Assembly (NCBI GenBank): GCA_017462795.1
Contig: JAFTQL010000015.1
Location: forward strand, 22,491 to 86,490
Direction of reading: 5' to 3'
Source of the DNA: Clostridia bacterium
GTDB lineage: Bacteria; Bacillota; Clostridia; Oscillospirales; CAG-272
DNA length: 64,000 bases
Shown here: in pieces, positions 34,222 to 42,914 of the stretch
Layout: each line of letters opens with the position of its first letter
Position numbering within the stretch: position 1 is the stretch's first letter
Made by a program: the position numbers and the translations under genes
The notes under the pieces: model-generated
The model's database searches: none
What the model saw: the letters and a program-made list of their open reading frames with translations, nothing else
Told to the model about the DNA's origin: nothing

Positions 34222-34530
34222 ATTGGACCCATACAAATGGGAGTCGAACGCAGCGAACAAAACAACCCGGTGAGTTGTTTTGGAGCGGTGACCGAAGAAT
34301 TTTGCGAAGTATAACAAAAGAGAAAACCAGAAATACTTCGCAAAATTCAAGAACGACTCCCCTCGGGAAATGCGGATGAAGGAGAACACGCCGTGTTCTC
34401 CCTATGGCTTTTTTGTAAATCAAATGGAGGGAGTCGAACGGGGGCGCAATGAATGACAGTCCGGGGGACTGTCAGAACGCACTCTGACCGAGCCCGCAGG
34501 CGAGACCGACTCCCCTCGGGTCTTCTATAA
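34222..34530. repeat. Palindromic array containing partial copies of the tmRNA 3' end
   Basis: No gene. GACTCCCCTCGGG, from the T-arm and acceptor of ssrA (34160-34172), recurs at 34355-34367 and with two more bases at 34508-34522. Its inverse, GGGAGTCGAACG, occurs at 34239-34250 and 34429-34440, each after CAAATGG. Between them are four strong hairpins: AAAACAAC/GTTGTTTT (about 34258-34280), a 16-base perfect stem GAATTTTGCGAAGTAT with its inverse (34297-34312, 34333-34348), GGAGAACAC/GTGTTCTCC (34381-34401) and TGACAGTCC/GGACTGTCA (34454-34474). See findings. Confidence 0.8.
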
Positions 34531-34572
34531 AAAATCAGTATAATGCAGTAAAACTTTTATAATATGTCAATT

Positions 34573-36144
34573 TCAAAGGTAGTGAATCGTTGCTGAAGAC
34601 GGAACACTGGCAGTATAAGCAAATTTATTCCATTCGGCTTCTGTTCCATGGTAATAAATATCTGTAAGAGATCTGCAACTTTTGAAGGTATATCCTCCAA
34701 AAGATGTTATGCTGTGAGGTATGGTAACTGTTCGAAGATCCCTACAATTACAAAAAGCATATTGTCCTACTATTCTTATACTATCCGAAAATACAACACT
34801 TGTAATTCCAGAACATCCGTAAAATGCGTAAGCACTTACAGATGTATTATTAGGGATGATCAACTCCGTTATAAGTTCTCCGTTTAAATACAGATATCCC
34901 ATATTACTAAGTGGGTTGCAAGAATGTGTTGCAAATTTTATCTCACACCAAGCGGCTAAATCGGAGATATTTACTTCCATAAGGTTGGAACACCCGCTAA
35001 AGACATTGCCGCCCCTAATTTCTGTTATTGTTGATGGTATTGTAATGCTTACCAGATCGGAATAATAAAAAGCTGATGCGCCAATGTATGTAACTCCTTC
35101 GGGAATTATGATGCTTGTAATATCTTCCCAATCAAATGCCTTCGCTCCTATTCCTACTACATCCTCGCCACTTGGCGAAATTGCGGGAATAATGATATTT
35201 TTGTCTTTGCAAGTTCCAATATCGGAAACATAGCATGTTCCGTCTCCATTGGACACATATACCAATCCTTCGCTGATCCTTTGTTTACCGCATCTTATGC
35301 AAACATCATTTGCATAACGGTGTCCGAGTTTTGGCTTTTCGACATATGAGGAATATCCGCACCTCGAGCATGTCTCATAAGAATCCCAACCGTTGTCTGT
35401 GCATGTGGGCTCCTGGGCGCTGTGTGTGCGTGTGTCATGACCCAAATTCGGAATCTCGGTATATGTGGAATATTCACATCTTGTGCATGCTTCGTAAGAA
35501 TACCATCCCACTGTTGTACAGGAGGGATCTTTTTTATTATATTTTGTCGTGTCGTGTCCAAGCGACGGTATAGACAGCTCTTTCTGATTGCTGTAGGCTT
35601 GACCGTCATGGATTATTGTGGCTGTATACAGTATTTTTCCGCTTTTGGTACAGGTCGCGGAAGTTACGGTTTTTTCGGATATGCTTGCTGTGACCTGTGT
35701 TGTGTGTGTACCGTCATTCTTACATGTAAGTGTAGCTTTGGCGGCTGTGTATCCACTCCAATCCCACACTATATTTTCACCATCGTAATCATGACCGATT
35801 TGATCGATGGATTCTTGCTCAACAATAATAAGACCGCAGGCGGAGCAATGCTTTCCCAATGTCAGACCTGACTGAGTGCAGGTGGGAGATACTTCTTTAT
35901 CTTCCACTTCGGTGTGCCCTATGGGTTCTATGGTGCGTATTTCCTCATCTTCACAGTCGTTACATACGCGTATTTTTGTTCCGCTTGCTGTGCAGGTTGG
36001 AGCATTGACTGTCCAATCGCCGTAATCATGTTCCTCGCAGACTGCGTCATCCGAAGGAGATGTGGCTTCTTGTTTACAGGCAATAAAAAGGATCGACAAT
36101 ACGACAAGCAGTATTGTCATAATTGTAAGAGAGAGTTTTTTCAT
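34573..36144 (-). CDS. BspA-like leucine-rich-repeat lipoprotein with Cys-pair repeats
   Basis: 523 residues from the ATG at 36144, with GGAGG upstream; the frame open further up has no ribosome site. Lipoprotein signal ending in LFIAC. Residues about 35-310 hold several repeats with the pattern GH-x(n)-PTCT-x2-G-x-x-x-Y-x-x-C-x2-CGY (for example PTCTDNGWDSYETCSRCGYS), Cys pairs that could hold zinc. The C-terminal 215 residues form BspA-type repeats (IIIPEGVTYIGASAFYYSDL; VSITIPSTITEI; FYGCSGITSVVF). Such proteins are surface-exposed and often bind host or polymer ligands. The gene is visibly more AT-rich than its neighbours, hinting at transfer, and lies between two repeat elements. Confidence 0.85.
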   Translation of the reverse strand: MKKLSLTIMTILLVVLSILFIACKQEATSPSDDAVCEEHDYGDWTVNAPTCTASGTKIRVCNDCEDEEIRTIEPIGHTEVEDKEVSPTCTQSGLTLGKHCSACGLIIVEQESIDQIGHDYDGENIVWDWSGYTAAKATLTCKNDGTHTTQVTASISEKTVTSATCTKSGKILYTATIIHDGQAYSNQKELSIPSLGHDTTKYNKKDPSCTTVGWYSYEACTRCEYSTYTEIPNLGHDTRTHSAQEPTCTDNGWDSYETCSRCGYSSYVEKPKLGHRYANDVCIRCGKQRISEGLVYVSNGDGTCYVSDIGTCKDKNIIIPAISPSGEDVVGIGAKAFDWEDITSIIIPEGVTYIGASAFYYSDLVSITIPSTITEIRGGNVFSGCSNLMEVNISDLAAWCEIKFATHSCNPLSNMGYLYLNGELITELIIPNNTSVSAYAFYGCSGITSVVFSDSIRIVGQYAFCNCRDLRTVTIPHSITSFGGYTFKSCRSLTDIYYHGTEAEWNKFAYTASVPSSATIHYL

Positions 36145-36214
36145 GTTTTTCCTCCAAAAAATAAAAAGTGCGCCGACATGAAGCCTGCGCACAAAAACAC
36201 AAACTCCAGTCGTC

Positions 36215-36373
36215 GCCAAACAAACTATATACAGATCAGGTATATAAATACTATCGCTGTACGGAATTTGTATTTTATCAAATTCAACAACGATAGCATA
36301 CTCAAAAAAGAGTACAATTATCCCAATAATAAAGAAAAAATACCCTTATATCTGTATATTTAGTTTGTTTGGC
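36215..36373. mobile_element. MITE-like palindromic element
   Basis: 159 AT-rich bases flanked by inverted repeats: GCCAAACAAACTATATACAG at 36215-36234 (continuing AT) matches the inverse of 36350-36373 with a two-base insertion. Inner pairs (CTATCG/CGATAG and GAATTTG/CAAATTC) let the whole stretch fold on itself. No transposase and no coding frame. It lies about 70 bases upstream of the BspA-like gene. No target duplication was found by eye. The rest of 36145-36531 is AT-rich and empty apart from the terminator at 36457. Confidence 0.55.
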
Positions 36374-36456
36374 ATCCTTATTTTAGCACAAAGCAGAGGA
36401 AAAGTCAATACTAATCCGGGAAAAAATTGAAAATGGGGAAATATGTTCAAAAAATA

Positions 36457-36514
36457 AAAACAGGCAAGGTGTTCAAACATTACCGCACAGCGGTATTGAC
36501 ACCTTGTCTGTTTT
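36457..36514 (-). terminator. Terminator of the AEC transporter gene
   Basis: AAAACAGGCAAGGTGT pairs with ACACCTTGTCTGTTTT (one mismatch), with an inner TACCGC/GCGGTA stem. Confidence 0.8.
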
Positions 36515-36531
36515 ATCTGTAAATAAATATA

Positions 36532-37485
36532 TTACAACTCAATTATCTTCTGCGCCACCCAGATAACACAGGGCATGGTGGCGATGGAGAGGAGAGACGA
36601 TGTTCCCACGCCCTGGGCGGAGAAGCCGGGGGAGATGTCGTAAAGCTCTGCGAGCATTGATACCGAGGTTGCCGAGGGCATTGAGGTAAGGGCAGTGGCG
36701 AAGAGTATCCACATATCGCTAAAGCCCATAAGCTTCATGAGAACGCAGACAAGCAGGGGGATAATTATCAGCTTGAAGGCGCACAGATAATAGACCTTTC
36801 CCGAGCCGAATATCATCTTCATGCTTCTGCCCGCCAGCAACGCGCCGATGATAAGCATGGACACGGGGGTGCAGAGAGAGGCGATATAGGACAGTGAGGA
36901 GAGGGCGAATGTGGGAAGCTTGAAGGAGGGGATAAGGGCAGGGAGCAGGAAGATCGCCCAGCCGATAACGCTGGGGACAGTTCCCTTGTTTATCAGCGCC
37001 TTTTTCCACGTCAGCCTGATGTCATCGCGCTTACGTCCGAGGATAGCAATGCCCAGCGTCCACATCAGGATATTGAAGCTTGCCACGATAAACGATGCCA
37101 TGAACGCTCCTATGTCACCGAAGAGCGACTCCATGATGGGTATTCCGATAAATCCCGTATTGCCGAATATCATCGAGAATTCTATTATCTTCCTCTCGTC
37201 AAGGTTCTTTATTTTAATACAGGCGATGTACGCCACAAGTCCCATAAACAGGTGGACGATAAATCCAAGCGCGAGAGTTTTTAAACCCAGCGCCAGATTC
37301 TCCGCCGAATACTGCATTTTAACAAGAGAGGAGATTATAAGCGCGGGCTGCGCTATGCTGATTATAAGTCCCGACAGCTTTTTTGAGGCAACGCTGTCGA
37401 TAATGCCTATCTTTCCGGCGATATATCCAACGATAAGCATGATGAAAAGAGTGGCTATTGTATTGAGAAGTGCTGTGAAATCCAT
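36532..37485 (-). CDS. AEC-family transporter (auxin efflux carrier type)
   Basis: 317 residues with about ten hydrophobic helices. Typical features: the start LLNTIATLFIMLIVGYIAGK, KKLSGLIISIAQPALIISSL, the central FGNTGFIGIPIMESLFG, and the late FATALTSMPSATSVSMLAEL. In bacteria the family carries malate, malonate and related acids. Eighteen bases after the UDG gene in the same direction; no functional link is evident. Confidence 0.9.
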   Translation of the reverse strand: MDFTALLNTIATLFIMLIVGYIAGKIGIIDSVASKKLSGLIISIAQPALIISSLVKMQYSAENLALGLKTLALGFIVHLFMGLVAYIACIKIKNLDERKIIEFSMIFGNTGFIGIPIMESLFGDIGAFMASFIVASFNILMWTLGIAILGRKRDDIRLTWKKALINKGTVPSVIGWAIFLLPALIPSFKLPTFALSSLSYIASLCTPVSMLIIGALLAGRSMKMIFGSGKVYYLCAFKLIIIPLLVCVLMKLMGFSDMWILFATALTSMPSATSVSMLAELYDISPGFSAQGVGTSSLLSIATMPCVIWVAQKIIEL

Positions 37486-37502
37486 GTTATTAATATTCCT
37501 TG

Positions 37503-38072
37503 TCAGTTGATAGTATCGAGCTTTGCCTTGATCGCCTTCATGTCCGCGAGCATTTCCTCTTTTCTGCGGGGATCGCGGAGCAGAAGGGCGGGATGGTAGA
37601 CCGCGGTGATGAGGAAATTGCCCTTTTCAAACCACTGTCCGTGCTCCTTGGTTATCCTGAAGTCGGGCTTTATCAGCCTCATTGCGGAGATCCTTCCGAG
37701 GCATACTATCACCTTTGGCTTGATCAGTCTTACCTGTCTGCGCAGAAATTCGATGCAGGCGTCCTCCTCCGCGGGAAGGGGATCGCGGTTCTTTGGCGGA
37801 CGGCATTTGAGAATGTTGGCGATATATACATTTTCTCTGGGGATGTCCACGGCGAACAGATATTGGTCAAGCAGCTTTCCCGCTCTGCCCACAAAGGGGA
37901 TACCCGTCTTATCCTCGTTATCTCCTGGGGCTTCGCCCACAAAAAGGACATCTGCCTCGGTGTTTCCCGTGCCGAAAACGCAATTTGTTCTGGTCTTGCA
38001 CAGCTCGCAGGCGGTGCATGCTTCGCAGTCCGCTCTCAGCTTTTCCCATGAATCGTTGCTTATGTTGCTCAT
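37503..38072 (-). CDS. Family 4 uracil-DNA glycosylase
   Basis: 189 residues. Removes uracil from DNA. Motif A is FVGEAPGDNEDKTGIPFVGR, and motif B is the AVYHPALLL segment. Cys residues fitting a 4Fe-4S cluster occur at 16, 19, 22 and 25 (only two needed), in LKCRPPKNRDP (about 87) and in ACIEFL (about 103). This is the type 4 (Udga-like) enzyme, distinct from the Ung family. Convincing full-length gene between the AEC and DUF1015 genes. Confidence 0.93.
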   Translation of the reverse strand: MSNISNDSWEKLRADCEACTACELCKTRTNCVFGTGNTEADVLFVGEAPGDNEDKTGIPFVGRAGKLLDQYLFAVDIPRENVYIANILKCRPPKNRDPLPAEEDACIEFLRRQVRLIKPKVIVCLGRISAMRLIKPDFRITKEHGQWFEKGNFLITAVYHPALLLRDPRRKEEMLADMKAIKAKLDTIN

Positions 38073-38093
38073 ATTTTCACTTCCTGTAATGTT

Positions 38094-39356
38094 TTATATT
38101 GTTATTTTCCTGCATTCAAGATAATATCTCTTATCCTCGGCGTGACCCATGGAGAAGGTCTTGCGGGGGAGCGCGCCGTCAAAGATGACTGTCCTGAAAA
38201 GCTCTGACTTGCTCATGCCCGAGAAGGTAAAGCCGATAGCGCCCACCTTGGCGGAAAGAGCCCTGATGGAGCTATCTCCGTGGATATAGTCCACCTCGGC
38301 GGCGGGGTGTGTCTTGATATAACCGTCAATAAAGTCCTGAAGCGTGCCCACTGTAAGCTGGCGGACGGGGTGAGGAACGGTTATCTCTCCTGTTCTGTCT
38401 TTGATGATATAGGTCATTTTCTGCTCGCCGGCGCGTCCGTCAAGAGCGGACAGATAGCTGTTGAGGCTCGCCAGAACGTCCTCCGGATCAACGCCGAACA
38501 TTACTCTGTATATAGGCTCAAACTTCAGCGCGCTGTCATGTATATTGACTATCTCGGCAAGAGCAAAGCGGGCGGGATGGGTAGCGGCGGCATCAGCTCC
38601 TATAGCCGCTTTGATCTCATCATAAGCCGCCTTGGCGCTGGCAAGGGAATGGTTTCCGTCCCCCACCGCGAAGAGAAGGGGAGCGAGAGCGCTGTCGCCG
38701 TAACGCGCCTTCATCTGCTCGGGAGTGATGAGAGTGTCAAGGGCGGAGGAGAGCTTGTTTTGCTCATCCTTTGAGAGAAATCTTCCATTGATGTGACCGC
38801 CGCCCATCATAAGCTCGGTGTTATAAGCGGCTTCTCCGTGGCATCCGTTCGCAAGAGGCTCAATGACGGTCTTTTCGGGGTCGTCGATGAGAAGCATGAC
38901 GTGGGGCAGCTCAATGTCCGCTCCCCGTCTGATAGCAACGCGGGGAGGTATCCTCTCCACCACCGTTGCCTCTGTGGCGCGTATCAGAGAGCCCGCGCCC
39001 CTGGTGTAGTCATATGACTCGAGATCCACAGCCATAACAACGCCTCTGCGGACACTGCCGTCGGACTGAGTGCGCTCGACGTATATCATGGAATCCCTGT
39101 GGCAAACGAGGATGTCGCGCAGATACTGCTTCATGGTGGCATTTATTTCCGGGATGCGCTTTTCCGACTCGGAAAGATATACCTCGGGAAGTATCATGCG
39201 GAGAGTGGAAGGCGCGTCTCCTACCTGCGCCTCAACACCCTGCCAGTATTCGGGTTCGCTGGTGAACTGATCGCAAGCCACAACAGCCCATTTGCCCGCG
39301 TCGGTCTTTGTAAAATCGGGCAGAAGAATATCCGCCGATGAGTAGCATTTTTGCAT
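38094..39356 (-). CDS. DUF1015-family protein
   Basis: 420 residues from the ATG at 39356 (AAAGGA nine bases upstream). The typical opening (ADILLPDFTKTDAGKWAVVA), the VERTQSDGSVRRGVVMAVDL segment, and LFAVGDGNHSLASAKAAYDE near the middle identify DUF1015 (PF06245). The GDGNHSLA motif suggests a nucleotide or metal site, but the reaction is unknown to me. In other bacteria members sit near serine or glycine metabolism genes; no such neighbours are here. Confidence 0.85.
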   Translation of the reverse strand: MQKCYSSADILLPDFTKTDAGKWAVVACDQFTSEPEYWQGVEAQVGDAPSTLRMILPEVYLSESEKRIPEINATMKQYLRDILVCHRDSMIYVERTQSDGSVRRGVVMAVDLESYDYTRGAGSLIRATEATVVERIPPRVAIRRGADIELPHVMLLIDDPEKTVIEPLANGCHGEAAYNTELMMGGGHINGRFLSKDEQNKLSSALDTLITPEQMKARYGDSALAPLLFAVGDGNHSLASAKAAYDEIKAAIGADAAATHPARFALAEIVNIHDSALKFEPIYRVMFGVDPEDVLASLNSYLSALDGRAGEQKMTYIIKDRTGEITVPHPVRQLTVGTLQDFIDGYIKTHPAAEVDYIHGDSSIRALSAKVGAIGFTFSGMSKSELFRTVIFDGALPRKTFSMGHAEDKRYYLECRKITI

Positions 39357-39438
39357 GGAATAGAGTCCTTTCAATTTCTGTTTTAAATATATTTTTATTC
39401 TTTTTATTCTGAGCCCGGAGAATATCCGGTTTTTTGTT

Positions 39439-40257
39439 TTAAGGTCTTATCTTCTCGAAGATCGCGAACAGACCCAGTCTGTGGCAGAGCTTGTACTGAT
39501 CCTCCGATCGCACCGTCCACACAAAGCCGCGGCAGCCGAAGACCGAGGCGCACAGGCGGAAGGACGGATTTTTCATATGGCCTCCGCCGACCGAGATGAA
39601 ATCGGGGCGGGAGAGTATGTTTAGAAGCAGATTGGAGAGCATAAAGCGAACAAGAAAATTGTGCTTTGAGCTGTTGCTTTTTTTCATTTTTGATACAAGC
39701 TGACCTCTTGCGAAGCGGGGGCGGTAGCTCTTGAACCACGACAGCGCAAGTGGGCTGAAGGACTGTACGGCAAACGCGCCCGAATAGGTATCCATTCTTT
39801 CCGCTACCTTACGGCAGAGAGCCTCTTCCTTGCCCTCTCCCTTGATCTCGATCAGCAGAGGCACTTTTCCGTCCACAAGCGCAAGCACCTCGTCAAGTGT
39901 AGGTACGGTCATGCCGCTGTCAAGCAGTCTGCAGGTCTTCAACTCAGCACAGCTAAGATCGCCAAGCTTTTTGTCAATACCGCACATGCGTTTCAGCGTG
40001 GCATCGTGAAATACCATTATCTCACCGTCCGATGACAGTCTTACGTCCAGCTCTATGCCGTAGCCGTGCTTTACCGCCAAGGCGAAGGCGGCAAGTGAAT
40101 TTTCGGGGTTGGCGGTGTCCCAAAGACCCCGATGAGCGTAATCTGTGGTGAGCAGGTCCATGTCCGCTCTGTCCGTCACACGGGGCATCATCAGAAAAAT
40201 GTACGTCACCGCCGCTATCACAGCCAGAAGGACGGCAACAGTTATTCCAATAAGCAT
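39439..40257 (-). CDS. Glycerophosphodiester phosphodiesterase, membrane-anchored
   Basis: 272 residues. One N-terminal helix (about 2-24) anchors a GDPD barrel. Catalytic features: AHRGLWDTANPENSLAAF (catalytic His and substrate Glu), ELDVRLSSDGEIMVFHD with the metal-ligand Glu/Asp and second His, and LLIEIKG. Splits glycerophosphodiesters into glycerol-3-phosphate and alcohol. Starts one base after the NUDIX stop, so the two are cotranscribed. Confidence 0.92.
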   Translation of the reverse strand: MLIGITVAVLLAVIAAVTYIFLMMPRVTDRADMDLLTTDYAHRGLWDTANPENSLAAFALAVKHGYGIELDVRLSSDGEIMVFHDATLKRMCGIDKKLGDLSCAELKTCRLLDSGMTVPTLDEVLALVDGKVPLLIEIKGEGKEEALCRKVAERMDTYSGAFAVQSFSPLALSWFKSYRPRFARGQLVSKMKKSNSSKHNFLVRFMLSNLLLNILSRPDFISVGGGHMKNPSFRLCASVFGCRGFVWTVRSEDQYKLCHRLGLFAIFEKIRP

Positions 40258-40258
40258 A

Positions 40259-40816
40259 TCAACCTCTTTTGCCGATGGCGAGCGCGGCTCTGATGACTGC
40301 CGACTGCGTCTTGCCGTCGTGAATCTCTCCGCGCATTATCATGTCCACAAGATCGTCCACGGGGATCTTTACTATCTCAATAAACTCGTCCTCGTCAAAA
40401 TCGGTGTCTCCGAACTCAAGACCCTCCGCAAGATACATGTGGATGCACTCGTCAAGTATGGCGGGGGAGGAATAGTATTTGCCCATGTAGGTAAGGCTTT
40501 TGCAGGTAGCTCCCGTCTCCTCTCTCAGCTCTCTGAGAGCCGCCTCGCGGGGGTCCTCGTCCTTTGCGTCAAGCTTGCCCGCGGGTATCTCAAGCATTAC
40601 CTCGCCCACGGCGTAGCGGTACTGCTTTACGCATATTATCTCACCCTCGTCGGTGACGGGAACAACGCAGACCGCGCCTATATGGCGGCAGAACTCGCGG
40701 AACGCCTCTCTGCCGTCGGGAAGATATATCTCATCACGGTAAAGGTGAAGCACCTTGCCGTCAAAAATAAGCTGTGAGGATTTTTCTTTTTCTTCAAATC
40801 TTGAAATATCGTTCAT
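40259..40816 (-). CDS. NUDIX hydrolase, ADP-ribose pyrophosphatase type
   Basis: 185 residues from the ATG at 40816; the frame further up would cross the promoter. The Nudix box runs from AGKLDAKDEDPREAALRELR into EETGA, with the extra residue and the upstream EIPAG typical of ADP-ribose pyrophosphatases (NudF). Cleaves ADP-ribose to AMP and ribose-5-phosphate. Heads a two-gene unit with the GDPD gene. Confidence 0.9.
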   Translation of the reverse strand: MNDISRFEEKEKSSQLIFDGKVLHLYRDEIYLPDGREAFREFCRHIGAVCVVPVTDEGEIICVKQYRYAVGEVMLEIPAGKLDAKDEDPREAALRELREETGATCKSLTYMGKYYSSPAILDECIHMYLAEGLEFGDTDFDEDEFIEIVKIPVDDLVDMIMRGEIHDGKTQSAVIRAALAIGKRG

Positions 40817-40847
40817 ATGCCGTCTCCCATAAATATTATAATATATA

Positions 40848-40876
40848 ATTATACAACAATATTTGCTCAAAATCAA
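40848..40876 (-). promoter_or_regulatory. Promoter of the NUDIX-GDPD unit
   Basis: TTGATT (40871-40876), 17-base spacer, TATAAT (40848-40853). Divergent from the rnhA promoter. Confidence 0.7.
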
Positions 40877-40908
40877 TAGCTGTATTTCAATTTTAACTTG
40901 ATTTTAAC

Positions 40909-40937
40909 TTGATTTCCGTTCGATTATATGTTAAAAT
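40909..40937 (+). promoter_or_regulatory. Likely promoter of rnhA
   Basis: TTGATT (40909-40914), 17-base spacer, TAAAAT (40932-40937) with TGT before it. The -35 lies in a short direct repeat (TTTTAACTTGA twice). A TATAAT at about 40961 lacks a good -35. Confidence 0.6.
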
Positions 40938-40996
40938 ATATCCGATAAATGCAATTGTTATATAATTACTATATTTGAAAGGCAGATATGTAGCTT

Positions 40997-41437
40997 ATGA
41001 AGCATGTTGATATCTACACGGACGGAGCTTGCCGCGGGAATCCCGGAAGGGGTGGATGGGGCGCTATACTCGTTTTCGGCGGTAAGGAAAAGGAGATGTC
41101 GGGGGGAGAGCCCATGACCACCAACAACCGCATGGAGCTGATGGCGGCTATCCGCGCCCTTGAAGCGCTCAAGGAGCCCTGCGAGGTCACACTGACCTCC
41201 GATTCCAAGTACCTCACCGACGCAATTAATAAAAATTGGCTGGAATCGTGGAAAAAACGCGGCTGGAAAAAGGCGGACAGATCTCCCGTCCTTAATCCCG
41301 AGCTGTGGCAGAAAATAGATGAGCTTATCCATATCCATAAAGTCACCTTCGTCTGGGTACACGGTCACGCAGGTCACCCCTACAACGAACGCTGTGACGT
41401 ACTGGCGACTACCTTCGCGGATTCGCTGGGGAGTTAG
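40997..41437 (+). CDS. rnhA: Ribonuclease HI
   Basis: 146 residues, usual length. Degrades RNA in RNA-DNA hybrids. All catalytic acids are present: Asp in [11 protein letters not shown], Glu in NRMELMAA, Asp in SDSKYL, and Asp in ERCDVLA; the assisting His lies in [11 protein letters not shown]. The basic handle ([12 protein letters not shown]) is of the E. coli type. Single-gene unit. Confidence 0.97.
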   Translation: MKHVDIYTDGACRGNPGRGGWGAILVFGGKEKEMSGGEPMTTNNRMELMAAIRALEALKEPCEVTLTSDSKYLTDAINKNWLESWKKRGWKKADRSPVLNPELWQKIDELIHIHKVTFVWVHGHAGHPYNERCDVLATTFADSLGS

Positions 41438-41501
41438 CTTGTTGGAAAAAATACATTCGCCCCTGTCTTGTTTCATCATTACCGCATTACCGCAAATTAT
41501 A

Positions 41502-42497
41502 TCACAAAATTAACATTCCCAGCAAAAAGCATATTATCGCGCGGGCGGTGTGAGATAGGAAGTAGGGCTTGAAGGATACCGGAGCGGAGCAGATGGCGAT
41601 GGTCTGGAAGTGGACGGATATGCCCGACCAACCAACGGCGAGGGCGCATAGCGGGAGAGTGAGGTTGGAGGAAATAAAAGAGATCGAGGAGATGGCGGAG
41701 AGACCCGAGGTCAGCTCAAAGAAGGCGAACAGCAGCGCGTGAACGGACCGGGGGACGGTAACAAACGACAGCGCGGACTCGAGAGTTCCGAGAAAAGCGG
41801 AGAAGAATACCACAAAGGCGCATACGTTCAGCATACCCACCGCCGCTTCGGAGACAGCGCGGGTAAACACCTTGGCAAGAGGCAGAGAGCTTTGAGCTGT
41901 ATTTGTGACGGGCGGCTCGCGGTTACTTTGCGGGATGGGAGCGATGAGCTTCAGGATGATACCGAGTATGAGGGCGGAGGCTATGGAGATAAGGTAGAGA
42001 CCGAGACCCGAGGTGCGCGAGCCCAGCATAGTACCGCCCACGGTGGCGATGAGAAAAGCGGGACTGGGAGTACCGCATATGCACAAAAGACGGGAGTATT
42101 CGGCGTGGCTTATCCTTGACGATGCGTAAAGCTCGCAAGCGCATTTAGCGCCCACGGGAAAGCCGCACGCCCAGCCGAGGATAACAGCCACCGACCCCTC
42201 GCCGCCAATGCCGAACAGTGCGCGGAAGGGCTTGCCGAATACACACGCGGCAGCGTTGCCAAGCCCGCTTGCTACTATAAGCGAGGACACCGCCATAAAG
42301 GGAAAAAGAGAGGGGATCAGCTTTCCCGCGCACAGCGCAAGCCCCTCTGTCACCCACACGGCGGCGGCATCGGCGTTTTTGAAAAACAGTATCATAATAA
42401 AAAGACTCATGTAGCAAAAGACAAGCCGTCGGTTGCGTGCATGCGTCTTTTTTTGTATTTGGGGCTTTGGTTGCGCGTAGGCGATCTTATTTGTCAT
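41502..42497 (-). CDS. Sporulation integral membrane protein YlbJ-like
   Basis: 331 residues, about eight hydrophobic segments. The nucleoside-recognition (Gate) type segment GEGSVAVILGWACGFPVGAK and the following CELY match YlbJ, a membrane protein needed for spore formation in Bacillus. The first 29 residues are basic and Gln/Lys-rich and may not all be translated; Met30 (MSLFIMILFF) is an alternative start. Divergent from yqfC. Confidence 0.75.
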   Translation of the reverse strand: MTNKIAYAQPKPQIQKKTHARNRRLVFCYMSLFIMILFFKNADAAAVWVTEGLALCAGKLIPSLFPFMAVSSLIVASGLGNAAACVFGKPFRALFGIGGEGSVAVILGWACGFPVGAKCACELYASSRISHAEYSRLLCICGTPSPAFLIATVGGTMLGSRTSGLGLYLISIASALILGIILKLIAPIPQSNREPPVTNTAQSSLPLAKVFTRAVSEAAVGMLNVCAFVVFFSAFLGTLESALSFVTVPRSVHALLFAFFELTSGLSAISSISFISSNLTLPLCALAVGWSGISVHFQTIAICSAPVSFKPYFLSHTARAIICFLLGMLIL

Positions 42498-42614
42498 GTG
42501 GCAGTCTCCGCAAGCATAAATTGTAATACAGGTGCAAATTATTTTTCTCGGTAAATTTTACTGCCGGATACGGAAAAATATGCGAACATTCAATGATCTG
42601 TATGCGAGGTGCTT

Positions 42615-42914
42615 ATGTCAGAAAACAAAAGATCGGAAAAGGCGTCCCTCAGGGAGAGGCTGTGCCACACGCTGGATATACAGCCCGACATATTCCCGGG
42701 AGGTACGCTTGTGGAGATACGTGGCAGAAATTCAGTCACGGTGAAGGGCGGCGGGCGTATCACGGTGTATACCGACAGCGAGGTGCGCCTGCTCACCCGC
42801 AACGGCTCTGTCTGTATACGTGGCTCAAGACTGTGCTGCTCCGCCTATTGCAAGGGCGCTACGTCCGTTGACGGCTGTATATGCTCGGTGAGCTTTGAGG
42901 AGGCTGAAGAATGA
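42615..42914 (+). CDS. yqfC: Sporulation protein YqfC (YabP/YqfC family)
   Basis: 99 residues from the ATG at 42615 with GAGGTG just upstream. The central beta-rich part (VEIRGRNSVTVKGGGRITVY, then VRLLTRNGSVCIRGSRLCC) is the YabP/YqfC domain. A sigma-E-controlled protein of unknown action in Bacillus. Overlaps yqfD by four bases. Confidence 0.88.
   Translation: MSENKRSEKASLRERLCHTLDIQPDIFPGGTLVEIRGRNSVTVKGGGRITVYTDSEVRLLTRNGSVCIRGSRLCCSAYCKGATSVDGCICSVSFEEAEE

Noticed and set aside
34056-34343. Minus-strand open frame with a GPEGSRTPVRKP segment
   Set aside because: It is the antisense of the tmRNA 3' half; such frames are a well-known annotation artefact.
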